A stretch of DNA of 64,000 nt from Candidatus Desulfarcum epimagneticum (GCA_900659855.1 CAACVI010000023.1:186001-250000), one strand, 5' to 3'. Numbered from the stretch's first letter, positions 25,626 through 35,075 are shown. The notes: generated by a model from the sequence alone, not told the origin. Numbers and translations: made by a program.

Positions 25626-26852
25626 CTAACGCGGCGCTTTCCTTCGCGCGATATCGTTCGGGGCGTGGTTTTTTTCAAACAAAACCCTCACCCTTTCCCC
25701 GGGCTGGGCCAGGGCCGCGCTTTCACCCTTTTCGTTGACGATTTTTTGAATGACATCCGGGACAATCGGCCCTCTCCGGCCCAGGACCTCCACCTCTTCG
25801 TTTAAAAAAAACCGATTCCGGGCCTCCACGAGGGCCATGCCGCCGACGTCCCGGATGATTTTTCCGATGAAAACGCCGTGGTTTTCCACGCTGGACACGT
25901 CGTGCCTCATGGACTCCGGGCCGGGATGTCCGAAGTAAAAACCCGGGCCGCATCCCCGGGCGCTGACGCCTTCAAGCTCTTCGATCCAGCCGGGATCCGG
26001 GGCCCAGCCCTCCGGGTCTTCATAGAATCGGTCAACGGCCTCCCGGTAAACCCGGAGGACGGTGGCCAGGTAGTGGATTCCCTTCATGCGTCCCTCGATC
26101 TTAAGGGAGTTCACGCCCGCTTTGATCATCTCGGGAATATGCGCCGCCATGCAAAGGTCCTTTGAGTTGAAGATATAGGTTCCCCGGGCGTCTTCGGCCA
26201 CCGGCATGTAGCGGCCCGGCCGTTTCTCCTCCATCACCGCGTATTTCCATCTGCACGGATGGGAGCAGGACCCCCGGTTGGCGTCGCGTCCGGACATGAG
26301 CGCGCTTAGCAGGCATCTTCCGGAGTAGGACACGCACATGGCGCCGTGGACGAAGGATTCGATTTCAAGGGACGTCCGGGAGGCTATTTCGGACACTTCT
26401 CCAAGGGAAAGCTCCCGGGCCGTGTTGATCCGGGTCGCGCCCATTTTTTCCCAGAAAAGCGCCGCGCCCGCGTTGACGGTGTTGGCCTGGACGCTGATGT
26501 GGACGGGAATGCCCGGGGCCTTTTCTTTCGCCAGAAGAAAAACCCCCGGGTCCGCGATGATCACGGCGTCGGGTCCGATTTCGTTGACAGAGGCCAGGAA
26601 ATCCGATATGGCGCCGAATTCATGGGTTCGGGGGAAAATATTGCAGGCCACATAGACCTTGACGCCCTTGTCATGGGCCAGTTCCACCCCTTGTCTCATT
26701 TCCTTTGGGGTGAAGTTTCCGGAAAAATTTCTGAGACTGAAATCCTTTCCCCCAAGGTAAACGGCGTCCGCCCCGTAATGGATGGCGATTTCAAGCTTTT
26801 CAGGGTTTCCGGCCGGGGCCAGCAGCTCGATTTTACTGTTTTCGGTTTTCAT
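25626..26852 (-). CDS. U32 family peptidase-like tRNA/rRNA hydroxylation protein
   Basis: This 408-residue protein belongs to the U32 family; Escherichia members TrhP and RlhA hydroxylate tRNA U34 or rRNA and need prephenate and Fe-S assembly. The start LLAPAGNPEKLEIAIHYGADAVYLG and the Cys block HGAMCVSYSGRC...SCSHPCRW near residues 170-205 are diagnostic. Length and the C-terminal small beta-domain (VEARNRFFLNEEVEVLG) agree with the TrhP/YegQ branch, but the subfamily is not certain. It overlaps rfbD by four bases, although the functions look unrelated. Confidence 0.82.
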   Translation of the reverse strand: MKTENSKIELLAPAGNPEKLEIAIHYGADAVYLGGKDFSLRNFSGNFTPKEMRQGVELAHDKGVKVYVACNIFPRTHEFGAISDFLASVNEIGPDAVIIADPGVFLLAKEKAPGIPVHISVQANTVNAGAALFWEKMGATRINTARELSLGEVSEIASRTSLEIESFVHGAMCVSYSGRCLLSALMSGRDANRGSCSHPCRWKYAVMEEKRPGRYMPVAEDARGTYIFNSKDLCMAAHIPEMIKAGVNSLKIEGRMKGIHYLATVLRVYREAVDRFYEDPEGWAPDPGWIEELEGVSARGCGPGFYFGHPGPESMRHDVSSVENHGVFIGKIIRDVGGMALVEARNRFFLNEEVEVLGRRGPIVPDVIQKIVNEKGESAALAQPGERVRVLFEKNHAPNDIARRKAPR

Positions 26853-27742
26853 GGCCGGTCCCGGCCCTTGAGGGATTCCAGGGTTTCTTTGAGACTTTCA
26901 CGCCAGGGTCGGGGGATGATTTGGAAGCGCTCCCGGATTTTGGAGCAGTCCAGGACGGAAAAATACGGTCGGCGCGCCGCCGCAGGGTACTCGTCTGAGG
27001 AGATCGGCCTGACCACAGGGGCCTTTGGGAGAATCCCCAGCTCTTCGGCGATTTCGAATATGGCCCGGGCAAACGTGTCCCACGTGGCTTCTCCCTGCCC
27101 GCAGAAGTGAAACAGGCCCCGGGGCGCCCGGGGGGATCGCATGACCATGGAGGCGATGGACAAAAGGGCCTCGGCCAAATCCCCGGCGCAGGTGGGGGAG
27201 CCGCGCTGGTCCGACACCACCGCGATTTCGTTTTTGTCCTTTGCCAGTTTGAGCATGGTTTTCATGAAGTTGGCGCCATGAGCCCCGTAGAGCCATGAGG
27301 TTCGGACAATGATGTGAGAGTGAAGCCGCCGCCTGATTTCGTTTTCTCCCAGAAGTTTTCCGGCCCCGTAAACGTTCAGGGGCCGGGTCGGGTCGGATTC
27401 CAGGTACGGGGTTTTTTTTTCGCCGTCAAAGACAAAATCCGTTGAGACATGAATGAGGGCCGCGTTTTTTTCCCGGCATTGATCGGCCAGAACGGCCGGT
27501 CCCCGGCTGTTGGCCAAAAACGCCGCGTCCGCGTCTTTTTCGGCGTGATCCACGTGGGTGTAGGCCGCCGCGTTGATCACGGCCCGGGGCCTGTGGACGC
27601 CAAACGCTTTTTTTACCCCGGCTTCATCGGCGATGTCCAGATCGGGAAGGTCCAGGCCCGCGATGTCCATTCCCCGGTCTTTTCCCCGGCGCGTCAGCTC
27701 CCGGCCCAACTGCCCCTTTGATCCTGTCACAAGGAGTGTCAT
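26849..27742 (-). CDS. rfbD: dTDP-4-dehydrorhamnose reductase
   Basis: This 297-residue NAD(P)H enzyme makes dTDP-L-rhamnose. The N-terminal VTGSKGQLGRELTRR binds the cofactor; DLDIAD, NAAAYTHVDHAE and STDFVFDG are family blocks; the YxxxK motif is YGAGKLLGE near residue 130. It is separated from rfbA and rfbC (36454-37866) by about 9 kb, and rfbB is not in the window. Overlaps at both ends (four bases each) put it in an operon with the lipoprotein and the U32 gene. Confidence 0.93.
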   Translation of the reverse strand: MTLLVTGSKGQLGRELTRRGKDRGMDIAGLDLPDLDIADEAGVKKAFGVHRPRAVINAAAYTHVDHAEKDADAAFLANSRGPAVLADQCREKNAALIHVSTDFVFDGEKKTPYLESDPTRPLNVYGAGKLLGENEIRRRLHSHIIVRTSWLYGAHGANFMKTMLKLAKDKNEIAVVSDQRGSPTCAGDLAEALLSIASMVMRSPRAPRGLFHFCGQGEATWDTFARAIFEIAEELGILPKAPVVRPISSDEYPAAARRPYFSVLDCSKIRERFQIIPRPWRESLKETLESLKGRDRP

Positions 27743-28287
27743 TTCTTAAACAGGCCGGAGTCGAAATCCTCGGGGGCGGGCTCCCCCTTCCGCTTTCGCG
27801 CTTCGCCGGGCAGGGCGCCGGGATTGTTTTTTTTCAGGATGTTTTCCATGGTGGGCGCCAGCCATATCTCCACTTTTGAGTCGCCGGTGGAGATATTGAT
27901 CACGCACCACCGGTTCTCTTTGTTGTAGATTAAAAGGGTGCGGGGAGATTTGAAGGAGCTGACCAGACGCCAGTTGTCCTCGCCCATGTTTTCGTTAAAA
28001 AACCGGATCAGCGGGCTGAGCCTGATTTTTCCCCTGAACACCAGGACCCCGGCCGAAAATCCGGGGGTCTGGAAAACAAAGGTGGATTTTTTGTCCAGCT
28101 TGTACCCGGGGGGAATGAGCACATCGTTAAAGTCGTGGTAGGCCGGCAGTTTTTTCCGGTTTCGCGTCTGTCCGGGAAAGCCGTCTCGGCCGCCGGACAT
28201 TTCGGCGCATCCGGCGATAAAAATAAGAGACGCGGAGGCGATCAAAGCGAAAATCCACATGTTTTTCCGATGATGTGATCTGTTCAT
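27739..28287 (-). CDS. Lipoprotein of unknown function
   Basis: This 182-residue protein begins MNRSHHRKNMWIFALIASAS and has the lipobox FIAGC near residue 25, so it is a lipid-anchored envelope protein. The core IPPGYKLDKKSTFVFQTPGF... and WRLVSSFKSPRTLLIYNKENR look like a small alpha/beta domain also found in other delta-proteobacterial lipoproteins; I cannot name it. AAAGGGG sits seven bases before the chosen ATG at 28287; the ATG at 28293 is too close to it. The tail is rich in Lys, Glu and Pro. It overlaps rfbD by four bases. Confidence 0.72.
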   Translation of the reverse strand: MNRSHHRKNMWIFALIASASLIFIAGCAEMSGGRDGFPGQTRNRKKLPAYHDFNDVLIPPGYKLDKKSTFVFQTPGFSAGVLVFRGKIRLSPLIRFFNENMGEDNWRLVSSFKSPRTLLIYNKENRWCVINISTGDSKVEIWLAPTMENILKKNNPGALPGEARKRKGEPAPEDFDSGLFKK

Positions 28288-28407
28288 GGCCATACCCCTT
28301 TCCTGTGAGTCGATGTCGTTTCGGTTGTTCATGCCAAGCGAATTACGCGACCCATTGTACAACTTTGCGCCGGGAAAAGTCAATCCGTCGCCGCCAAAAA
28401 AAAGGCA

Positions 28408-28452
28408 AAAAAATGACCGGGCTTTAAAAAAAATCAAAGCCCGGTCATTTGG
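28408..28452 (-). terminator. Rho-independent terminator of the etf operon
   Basis: On the minus strand AAATGACCGGGCTTT pairs perfectly with AAAGCCCGGTCATTT around an A/T-rich loop, and a T-run follows. It lies 33 bases after the etfA stop and ends the etfB-etfA transcript. Confidence 0.9.
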
Positions 28453-28484
28453 ATCAAAAGCGCTTCTTTTTTAAAGTCATATCA

Positions 28485-29465
28485 TCAGGCGCCTTCGCTG
28501 ATTTTTTCCGTCAGTTCGGGAATGAAATCCAGGATGTCTTCCACCACGCCCACGTCGGCCACCTGAAAGATGGGGGCCTTGGGATTTTTGTTGATGGCGA
28601 CAATGAACGGCGAGCCCTTGATTCCGCCCATGTGCTGGAAAGACCCGCTGATTCCCAGGGCCAGGTACACCTTGGGTTTGACCGTCTGGCCTGACGTTCC
28701 CACCTGGCGGGATTTTTCAAGCCATTTGGCGTCCACGATGGGCCGGGAGCATGACACCACCGCGCCCATGGCGTCGGCCAGCTCCTGAGCGATCTCGATG
28801 TTGTCCTCGTCTTCGATGCCCCGTCCCACGGAAACCAGGACGTCTTCCTTGGTGATGTCCACATCGCCCACTTCGGCTTCCACGATTTCGAGAAAGCGGC
28901 GTTTCACCGACATATCCCCGACATCGCCGGATTTGTCCGCAACCTGTCCGCCGGCGGACTTGCTTTCATCCGGCTGGAAGGAGCCGGGCCGAACGTTGGC
29001 CACGGCGCCGTTTGAAAGGTCGCAGGTCACATGGGCGCTGACCATGCCGCTGTATTCCTGGCGGACGACTTTTAAAAGGTCTCCGTCGATCCCCTCAAAA
29101 TCCACGACGTCCGGGACAAAGGCCGCGTCCATTTTGATGGAAAGGCCGGGTCCCAGGTCCATGCCGAAGGTGTCGTGGGGCGCGAGAAGGATCACGTCTC
29201 CGCCGTCGGGAAGGACGCTGAGCAGCGCCTTGCGGATGGATTCCGCGTTGGGATAGGCGAAGGCCTCGTTGTCCAGCTTCCAGACTTCTTTGTATGAGGC
29301 GGCCATATCGTCGCACACCTTGTCCAGATCGGCCCCGGATCCCGCCACAATGGCGATGGGCTGGGCGCCGGCGTCTATTTTTTTCGCCGCTGAGATCAGT
29401 TCCAGGGCCGAGTCTTCGGCGACTCCGTCTTTGTGAGTGATGTATGCGAATATTTGTTTGCTCAT
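28485..29465 (-). CDS. etfA: Electron transfer flavoprotein, alpha subunit
   Basis: This 326-residue subunit holds FAD and takes electrons from acyl-CoA dehydrogenases. The C-terminal FAD domain shows VSVGRGIEDEDNIE near residue 210, SRPIVDAKWLEKSRQVGTSGQTVKPK and LALGISGSFQHMGGIKGS, all standard motifs. The ATG overlaps the etfB stop by one base (TAATG). The cytoplasmic EtfAB pair here probably delivers electrons to the membrane oxidoreductase encoded at 30306. Confidence 0.95.
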   Translation of the reverse strand: MSKQIFAYITHKDGVAEDSALELISAAKKIDAGAQPIAIVAGSGADLDKVCDDMAASYKEVWKLDNEAFAYPNAESIRKALLSVLPDGGDVILLAPHDTFGMDLGPGLSIKMDAAFVPDVVDFEGIDGDLLKVVRQEYSGMVSAHVTCDLSNGAVANVRPGSFQPDESKSAGGQVADKSGDVGDMSVKRRFLEIVEAEVGDVDITKEDVLVSVGRGIEDEDNIEIAQELADAMGAVVSCSRPIVDAKWLEKSRQVGTSGQTVKPKVYLALGISGSFQHMGGIKGSPFIVAINKNPKAPIFQVADVGVVEDILDFIPELTEKISEGA

Positions 29466-30256
29466 TATTTGATGCCTCCTTTGGCTTTTAACAGCTCCAT
29501 GAGTTTATCAATAATTTCCTCGGCGCTCCCCTCGAGCATTTCGGCGCCTTCCCCAAGATCGGGAATAAAGTAATCCATGCGTTTGACCCTGGCGCCGGCC
29601 TCTCCGGCTGTGGAATCGTCCAGCCCCAGGTCCGAAGCCGAATGAACCGGGATTTCCATGGAGGCCACTTTCCGGATTCCGCGGATTCCCACGTAACGGG
29701 GCTCGTTGATGCCCGTCTGGATGGACAGAACGCAAGGCATATCGATTTCGCTCATTTCCTGGTTTCCGCCCTCAATTTCCCGTCCGATTTTGATTTTTCC
29801 GTTGTCCAGCGGCTCAATGTAATTGACCAGAGACGCGTAGGGCAGATCCAGCAGCGCCGCCAGCATGCCGCCCACCTGGGCCGCGCCGGCGTCGGCCTGG
29901 GCCCCGGTGAGGATCAGGTCGTAGTTTCCTTTCTCGATGGCCGCCTTCAGTATATGGGCGATCCCTTTTCCGTCGGCCTTTTCAAACATGTCGTCGGAAA
30001 GCAGGATTCCCTGGTCCACGCCCATGGCCATTTCCCGTCGAATCACCTCTTCCGACTCCTCGTCTCCGACGGCCGCCACCGTGACGCTTCCGCCGACTTT
30101 GTCCCGTATCTGAATCGCTTCTTCAACGGCGTAGTTGTCCCATTCGTTCACCGAATACACAAGGTCGTCGCGCTCGATATCCGTGCCGTCGCTGTTGACC
30201 TCTATTTCGTTCTCCGAACTATCCGGCACTCTTTTGACGCACACAAAAATTTCCAT
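29465..30256 (-). CDS. etfB: Electron transfer flavoprotein, beta subunit
   Basis: This 263-residue partner of EtfA carries MEIFVCVKRVPDSSENEIEV at its start, EAIQIRDKVGGSVTVAAVG, and the recognition-loop region DADGAQVGG-like QADAGAAQVGGMLAALLDLP. I start at 30256 because GGGAGG is placed six bases before that ATG, whereas the ATG at 30262 directly abuts it. The ETF beta AMP/FAD-site residues SIQTGINEPRYVGIRGI are present. Confidence 0.94.
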   Translation of the reverse strand: MEIFVCVKRVPDSSENEIEVNSDGTDIERDDLVYSVNEWDNYAVEEAIQIRDKVGGSVTVAAVGDEESEEVIRREMAMGVDQGILLSDDMFEKADGKGIAHILKAAIEKGNYDLILTGAQADAGAAQVGGMLAALLDLPYASLVNYIEPLDNGKIKIGREIEGGNQEMSEIDMPCVLSIQTGINEPRYVGIRGIRKVASMEIPVHSASDLGLDDSTAGEAGARVKRMDYFIPDLGEGAEMLEGSAEEIIDKLMELLKAKGGIK

Positions 30257-30305
30257 GTTCATCCTCCCAGAAAAGTTTTGTTAAAATTCATGGCAAATGG
30301 CTGGT

Positions 30306-32372
30306 TTATATATGCCGTTCGATCAATTCCGTAAAATCCAGGGCCTCCATCTCGCCTTCCAGCCCGGCGACTTTGATGGCGTCCTCGATGTTCACCAGGC
30401 AGAACGGGCAGGCGGTGACGATGACGTCGGCGCCGGCCTCTTTGGCCATTTCCACCCGCATCACGCCCATTCTCTCGTCTTCCTCGGGCTCGTAAAAAAG
30501 CATCAGGCCCCCGCCCCCGCAGCAGAACGAGCGGTCTTTGTGTTTTTTCATCTCCACCCGTTTGAGTCCGCCGATGGCGTCCAGCGCCTCCCGGGGGTCT
30601 GTGTACAGATTGTTGTGCCGCCCCAGGTAGCAGGGATCGTGGTAGGTGTAAACCTTGTCCTTGTCCGTCGTGTCTTTCAGGGCCAGCTTTCCGGAGCGAA
30701 CACTCTCCGCCACCACCTGGCTGATGTGCGCCACCGGCGGCAGGCCCTGGTAATCGTTTTTAAGGGCGTTTAAGGCGTGGGGGTCCGAGGTCACGATTCG
30801 TTTCGCGCCTGTGTTCAGGATGGCGTCGGTGTTGGTCTCTTTCAAAGTGACAAACAGCATTTCCTCGCCGAAGCGCCGGACTTCGTTTCCACTGTCTTTT
30901 TCCGCTTTTCCCAGCACTCCGAAATCCACGCCGGCGGCCGTCAGGATTCGGGCGGTGGAGCGGGCCAGGTCCTGCATCCGGTCGTCATAAGACGAGATGC
31001 TGTCCACAAAGTACAGGGTGTCCACGGTGTCTTTCTTTTTCAAAACCTTCACCGGGACCTCTTCGGAAAAGCCCTCGGCCTTGATCCAGTCCGCCCGTTT
31101 TTTCTCCATCTTGCCCCAGGGATTTCCCCTCTTCTCAAGGGCGCTCAAGGGCTTCTGGAGAGACTGGGGCACCATGCCCTCGTCCACCATGCCCCGCCGC
31201 ATATCCACGATTTTATCGATATATTCGTTGCCCAGCGGGCATTCCTGCTCGCAGGCGCCGCATGTGGTGCAGGACCAGATTTCGTCCTCTTCGTAGATGT
31301 CCCCGATGAGGTCCTTTTCTTTTTGGGCCTCTTTGGGCAGGATGGGATATTTCTCAAAGACATGGTCCCGGCCTTTGATGGTCAAAAACCGGGGGGAAAG
31401 GGGTCTTCCCACCGCGTTGGCCGGGCATTGATCCGAGCAGCGGCCGCAGTCCGCGCATGAGTAGAAATCCAGGATGTGCTTCCAGGTGAAATCCTCGAAT
31501 TTTTTCACACCGAAAGACTCCAGGTCGTCCAGGCCCTCGTCGGTCACGCCGTATTTCACGGGCTTGACGTTCCCCCGGTCAATGCGCATGAAAAGCACGT
31601 TGAAAAAGGAGGTGATCACGTGAAAATGTTTGCCCAAAGGCAGAAAGCACAGGAAAAAGAAGAAGGCGGCGTCATGGACGAAGTAAGACAGAAGGTGAAG
31701 GGTCTGGAGCGATTCCACGGAGACGTTTTTCACCGCCAGGGTCAGCGCCCAGGCCAGGGTGCCGGCGGGGGCCAGGTGGGCCTCCATGCCCTTTTGAAGC
31801 TGGGCGGACACCAGACTGGCCTCGAACAGGCTCTCCGATATCATCAGAAGGGAGATAATGCCCAGAACAAACACCGCCTCGGCCGTGTGGTCGTGGCCGT
31901 ATTTTTCCGGAACCGCGTAGCGCTTGGGTTTGACAATTCCCCTGCGGATGGCGGCGGCGACGCACGCCAGAAACACGAGTGTGGCGGCAAAGTCTTTAAA
32001 GAAGTTGTACACATCTCCCAGCGCGCCGCCGAGTCCGGGCAAAACGAACCCGTCAAAAACGCCGATGATGACCAGGGAGATGGAGCGGACGCTCAACACC
32101 AGAAAACCGGCGAAAATCACGATGTGAATGACCCCGGCCAGCATGTATCGCGGCTGACGCCACTGCAAAAGCCACATTTTGAGCATCTGAACGATCCGTT
32201 CCGGCATGCGGTCGAGGCGGAAGTCGGGCTGGGCGTTTAAGAGGGGAAGAACCCGCCTGTGCATGATCCAGGCGAATATTGCGATTCCCGCAAGCGGGAT
32301 CAGGACGGAAAGAATCGCGGCGGGCGCCCCGAAAAAGACCGCCTTGGCCGGGGAGATTAATGCTGTTTCCAT
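30306..32372 (-). CDS. ETF:menaquinone oxidoreductase-type FeS membrane protein
   Basis: This 688-residue membrane protein has an N-terminal NarI-like cytochrome-b-type domain with six hydrophobic segments (about residues 10-270), then two [4Fe-4S] motifs of ferredoxin type (CADCGRCSDQCP near 306 and CTTCGACEQECP near 368), and two CCG modules of heterodisulfide reductase type (HDPCYLGRHNN...CCGGGG and the final CPFC). This is the domain set of the EMO/Swol_0698 proteins proposed to connect EtfAB with menaquinone in syntrophs and sulfate reducers. It lies 50 bases upstream of etfB, consistent with one electron-transfer chain. The first ATG at 32375 is equally possible. Confidence 0.88.
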   Translation of the reverse strand: METALISPAKAVFFGAPAAILSVLIPLAGIAIFAWIMHRRVLPLLNAQPDFRLDRMPERIVQMLKMWLLQWRQPRYMLAGVIHIVIFAGFLVLSVRSISLVIIGVFDGFVLPGLGGALGDVYNFFKDFAATLVFLACVAAAIRRGIVKPKRYAVPEKYGHDHTAEAVFVLGIISLLMISESLFEASLVSAQLQKGMEAHLAPAGTLAWALTLAVKNVSVESLQTLHLLSYFVHDAAFFFFLCFLPLGKHFHVITSFFNVLFMRIDRGNVKPVKYGVTDEGLDDLESFGVKKFEDFTWKHILDFYSCADCGRCSDQCPANAVGRPLSPRFLTIKGRDHVFEKYPILPKEAQKEKDLIGDIYEEDEIWSCTTCGACEQECPLGNEYIDKIVDMRRGMVDEGMVPQSLQKPLSALEKRGNPWGKMEKKRADWIKAEGFSEEVPVKVLKKKDTVDTLYFVDSISSYDDRMQDLARSTARILTAAGVDFGVLGKAEKDSGNEVRRFGEEMLFVTLKETNTDAILNTGAKRIVTSDPHALNALKNDYQGLPPVAHISQVVAESVRSGKLALKDTTDKDKVYTYHDPCYLGRHNNLYTDPREALDAIGGLKRVEMKKHKDRSFCCGGGGLMLFYEPEEDERMGVMRVEMAKEAGADVIVTACPFCLVNIEDAIKVAGLEGEMEALDFTELIERHI

Positions 32373-32432
32373 CATTTGACAAACCTTTTTTAAGTTTTAA
32401 AAAAAATAACCATCATGTTTGGGTCGGGCGGG

Positions 32433-32534
32433 GCTTTTGCATTGCCCCGGTCCGCCGGCCGACTTGGGCCGGGCGGGAGAGCAATGCAAAAGCGCCGCGA
32501 AACAGCGCGCGGGATATTTCCCTGGCCGCGCTGT
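32433..32534. repeat. Two inverted repeats between the oxidoreductase and acyl-CoA dehydrogenase genes
   Basis: GCTTTTGCATTGC (32433-32445) is perfectly complementary to GCAATGCAAAAGC (32481-32493), enclosing a GC-rich interior that can fold on its own. A second hairpin pairs ACAGCGCG (32502-32509) with CGCGCTGT (32527-32534). Neither is followed by a T-run on the minus strand; they may attenuate or protect the upstream transcript. Confidence 0.6.
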
Positions 32535-32547
32535 CGGATTGACCGAA

Positions 32548-34362
32548 TCAGCCGCCGAATGACGCCTCGCTCATTTCAATGGGCGCGGCGGGCGTGTTGA
32601 GTATGGACTGCATCTTTCCATGGGTGATGGGAAGAACGCAGGAGCAGAAGTACTCGGCCGATTTGACCTGGCCCTCGTAGAAGGCCACGTCTTTCTTTTT
32701 GGCTTTCCCGGCCAGTTTTTCCGCCGCCACGGCGGCCCGCCACAGAAGCATCCATGCCATGACCACATCGCCCGCGGCCTCCATGAACAGGCTGGCCGAG
32801 GCGAATGCCTCCATGACCTTGGGGGACATGGCGGTGGCGCCCATGTGCATGGCCACCTCGCCCAGCTTGTTGAGCGCGGCGTCGAGATCTCCGGCCGGCC
32901 CTTCCAGATTGGCCTGTTTTTTGGCGTTCGCGATGGTTTTCTGGATTTCGGCCATGAGATCCATGATGGGTTTTCCGCCGTTCATGCCGAGTTTTCTTCC
33001 CAGGAGGTCCATGGCCTGAATGCCGTTGGTGCCCTCGTAGAGCATGGTGATCCGGCAGTCTCTTAATATCTGCTCCTGGGGATATTCCTTGATGTATCCG
33101 TATCCGCCGTAAACCTGGATCCCGTGGCTGCACACCTCAAAGGCCCGGTCCGTGACATAGCCCTTGGCGATGGGGATGAGCACGTCCACAATGCCCTGGA
33201 GCCGGGCTTTTTCGTCTTCGTCGTCCAGAACCCGGTTCAAATCCACGGATCGGCCGATGTAGTAAAGGAGGCTTCGGATCCCCTCCACGTAAACTTTCAT
33301 GGTCAGAAGCTGGCGCCGGATGTCGGGGTGATTGATGATCGTGACCGACGGGGCGTTTTTGTCCATCATGTTCAGGAGGTTTTTGCCCTGCACCCGCTCT
33401 TTGGCGTAGTTGACGGCGTTCATGTATGAGGAGGAGGCGCAGGCCAGACCCTGGGCGCCCACCAGGAGGCGGGCCTCGTTCATCATCACAAACATGGCCT
33501 TCATGCCCTTGTTTTCCTCGCCGAGAAGCGTGCCCCGGCATTTTCCTTTTCCGCCAAGGGCCAGGGAGCAGGTGGCGTTTCCGTGGATGCCCATTTTTTC
33601 CTCGATGCCGGTGCACACCACGTCGTTTTCCTCTCCCAGGCTTCCGTCGTCGTTCACCCATATTTTGGGAACGAGGAAAAGGGAGATGCCCTTGGTGCCG
33701 GCGGGCGCGCCCTCGATGCGGGCCAGAACCGGGTGGACGATGTTTTCCACCAGATCATGCTCGCCGGAGGAGATGAAAATTTTGTTTCCGGTGATGGAGT
33801 AGGTGCCGTCGTCGTTTTTTACCGCCGTGGTGGTCAAAGCCCCCACATCGGAGCCGGCTTCGGGCTCGGTGAGCAGCATGGTGCCCGTCCATTTGCCGGT
33901 GTACATGTTTTTCAAAAACAGCTCTTTTTGTTTTTCGGTCCCGAAATGATCCACCAGGGTTCCGGCGCCGTGGGTCAGGGCCGGGTACATCATAAAGGCG
34001 TAGTTGGAGCCGTTGAAGTAATCGCCGGCGGCCAGCGCCAGTAGCATGGGCATGCCCTGGCCGCCCCATTTGGGGTCTTCGGGCATGGCCAGCCATTCGC
34101 CCTCTGTGAAAAGCTTAAAGGCCCGGTGAAAGGACTCGGGCACGTAAACCTTGCCGTTTTCAAACCGGCATCCCTGCTCGTCGCCCTCTTTGAGCGTGGG
34201 AAGAATCTCTTTGACGGCCAGATTCCGGGCTTCGGACACGATGAGATCCACCGTTTTTTTATTGAACTCCTCAAACCTTTCGTGTTTGCTGAGCTGTTCG
34301 ACCTCCATCTGCTCATGGAGAACAAAATCAATGTCTCTCCTGTCGGATATTACCTGCGCCAT
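32548..34362 (-). CDS. Acyl-CoA dehydrogenase, ~600-residue type
   Basis: This 604-residue FAD enzyme makes trans-2-enoyl-CoA in fatty-acid oxidation and passes electrons to EtfAB. MLLTEPEAGSDVGALTT near residue 155 is the FAD/substrate motif. GGYGYIKEYPQEQILRD and the catalytic Glu in TMLYEGTNGIQAMDLLGRK near residue 430 follow. The C-terminal extension after residue 460 is the extra helical domain of this branch. GGAGAAAAAAA precedes the ATG. The next gene upstream encodes a FadR-like TetR protein, which probably regulates it. Confidence 0.93.
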   Translation of the reverse strand: MAQVISDRRDIDFVLHEQMEVEQLSKHERFEEFNKKTVDLIVSEARNLAVKEILPTLKEGDEQGCRFENGKVYVPESFHRAFKLFTEGEWLAMPEDPKWGGQGMPMLLALAAGDYFNGSNYAFMMYPALTHGAGTLVDHFGTEKQKELFLKNMYTGKWTGTMLLTEPEAGSDVGALTTTAVKNDDGTYSITGNKIFISSGEHDLVENIVHPVLARIEGAPAGTKGISLFLVPKIWVNDDGSLGEENDVVCTGIEEKMGIHGNATCSLALGGKGKCRGTLLGEENKGMKAMFVMMNEARLLVGAQGLACASSSYMNAVNYAKERVQGKNLLNMMDKNAPSVTIINHPDIRRQLLTMKVYVEGIRSLLYYIGRSVDLNRVLDDEDEKARLQGIVDVLIPIAKGYVTDRAFEVCSHGIQVYGGYGYIKEYPQEQILRDCRITMLYEGTNGIQAMDLLGRKLGMNGGKPIMDLMAEIQKTIANAKKQANLEGPAGDLDAALNKLGEVAMHMGATAMSPKVMEAFASASLFMEAAGDVVMAWMLLWRAAVAAEKLAGKAKKKDVAFYEGQVKSAEYFCSCVLPITHGKMQSILNTPAAPIEMSEASFGG

Positions 34363-34380
34363 TTTTTTTCTCCTTTATCA

Positions 34381-34409
34381 ATACAGTAAAATATTGGGAT
34401 ACAGTAAAA
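34381..34409. repeat. Direct repeat upstream of the acyl-CoA dehydrogenase
   Basis: ATACAGTAAAA occurs twice, at 34381-34391 and 34399-34409, 18 bases apart start to start, just ahead of the dehydrogenase start codon. It could be a binding site or chance. Confidence 0.4.
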
Positions 34410-34436
34410 AAAGTTATGTGAAAAAACGCCCCGGTC

Positions 34437-35075
34437 TCACATGGGCCGCTCTGTTTTTCCGGATTCCGTCCGGGCCCCGATGCCGTTGATGAAAAGCTCC
34501 ACCAGGGGGTCGGCCATGGAGGTCAGGTCGTATTCTTTTTTGGAATGCAGCCAGGTGTTGATCACCTCGTCCACCCCTCCCAGGATGAAGCGTTTGACCA
34601 GGCTCACATACAGGTCCCGGCGGATGACCCCCTCCTGCTGCCCCTGCTCCACAATTTCAGAGACGATGTCCATGTACATCTCGGACATTTTTTTGATATG
34701 GGGCTCGAAAAGGCGGCTCTGGCGCCGCGTCTCCACCTGGTAGAGAACCGCCATGTCCCGGTCCCGCTGAAACTCCTCCAGATGGCGTCTCACCAGGTTT
34801 TTGAGTTTGTCCAGACTGCTTCCGGCCTGGTCCACCTCTTTCTGGAATTTTTCAAACACCTGGGCGGTTTTGAAATTAAATATCTGGATCAGAATGTCTT
34901 CTTTGTTCTTGAAATAAAGATAGATGGTGCCGTCCGCCACCCCGGCGTCCCGGGCGATCTGGGAGATGGTGGACTGGAAAAATCCCTGGCGGGCGAACAC
35001 ACGGATGGCCGACTCCAGAATGCTCCGGTGTTTCCCGTTTCCTTTGCTGTTCGGCATATTGACCTTAGACGCCAT
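34437..35075 (-). CDS. TetR-family fatty-acid regulator, FadR (Gram-positive type)-like
   Basis: This 212-residue repressor has a TetR DNA-binding domain (residues 17-63; HRSILESAIRVFARQGFF, ISQIARDAGVADGTIYLYF) followed by a ligand domain with a TetR_C pattern similar to Bacillus FadR, which releases DNA on binding long-chain acyl-CoA. It sits 74 bases upstream of the acyl-CoA dehydrogenase and its own upstream region contains a near-perfect FadR-type palindrome (35139-35160). An ATG at 35057 would remove six residues and is possible. Confidence 0.85.
   Translation of the reverse strand: MASKVNMPNSKGNGKHRSILESAIRVFARQGFFQSTISQIARDAGVADGTIYLYFKNKEDILIQIFNFKTAQVFEKFQKEVDQAGSSLDKLKNLVRRHLEEFQRDRDMAVLYQVETRRQSRLFEPHIKKMSEMYMDIVSEIVEQGQQEGVIRRDLYVSLVKRFILGGVDEVINTWLHSKKEYDLTSMADPLVELFINGIGARTESGKTERPM

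Noticed and set aside
32548-34362. Long open frames on the plus strand opposite the acyl-CoA dehydrogenase
   Set aside because: They are Arg/Pro/His-rich mirror frames typical of high-GC coding DNA, with no motif or ribosome site.
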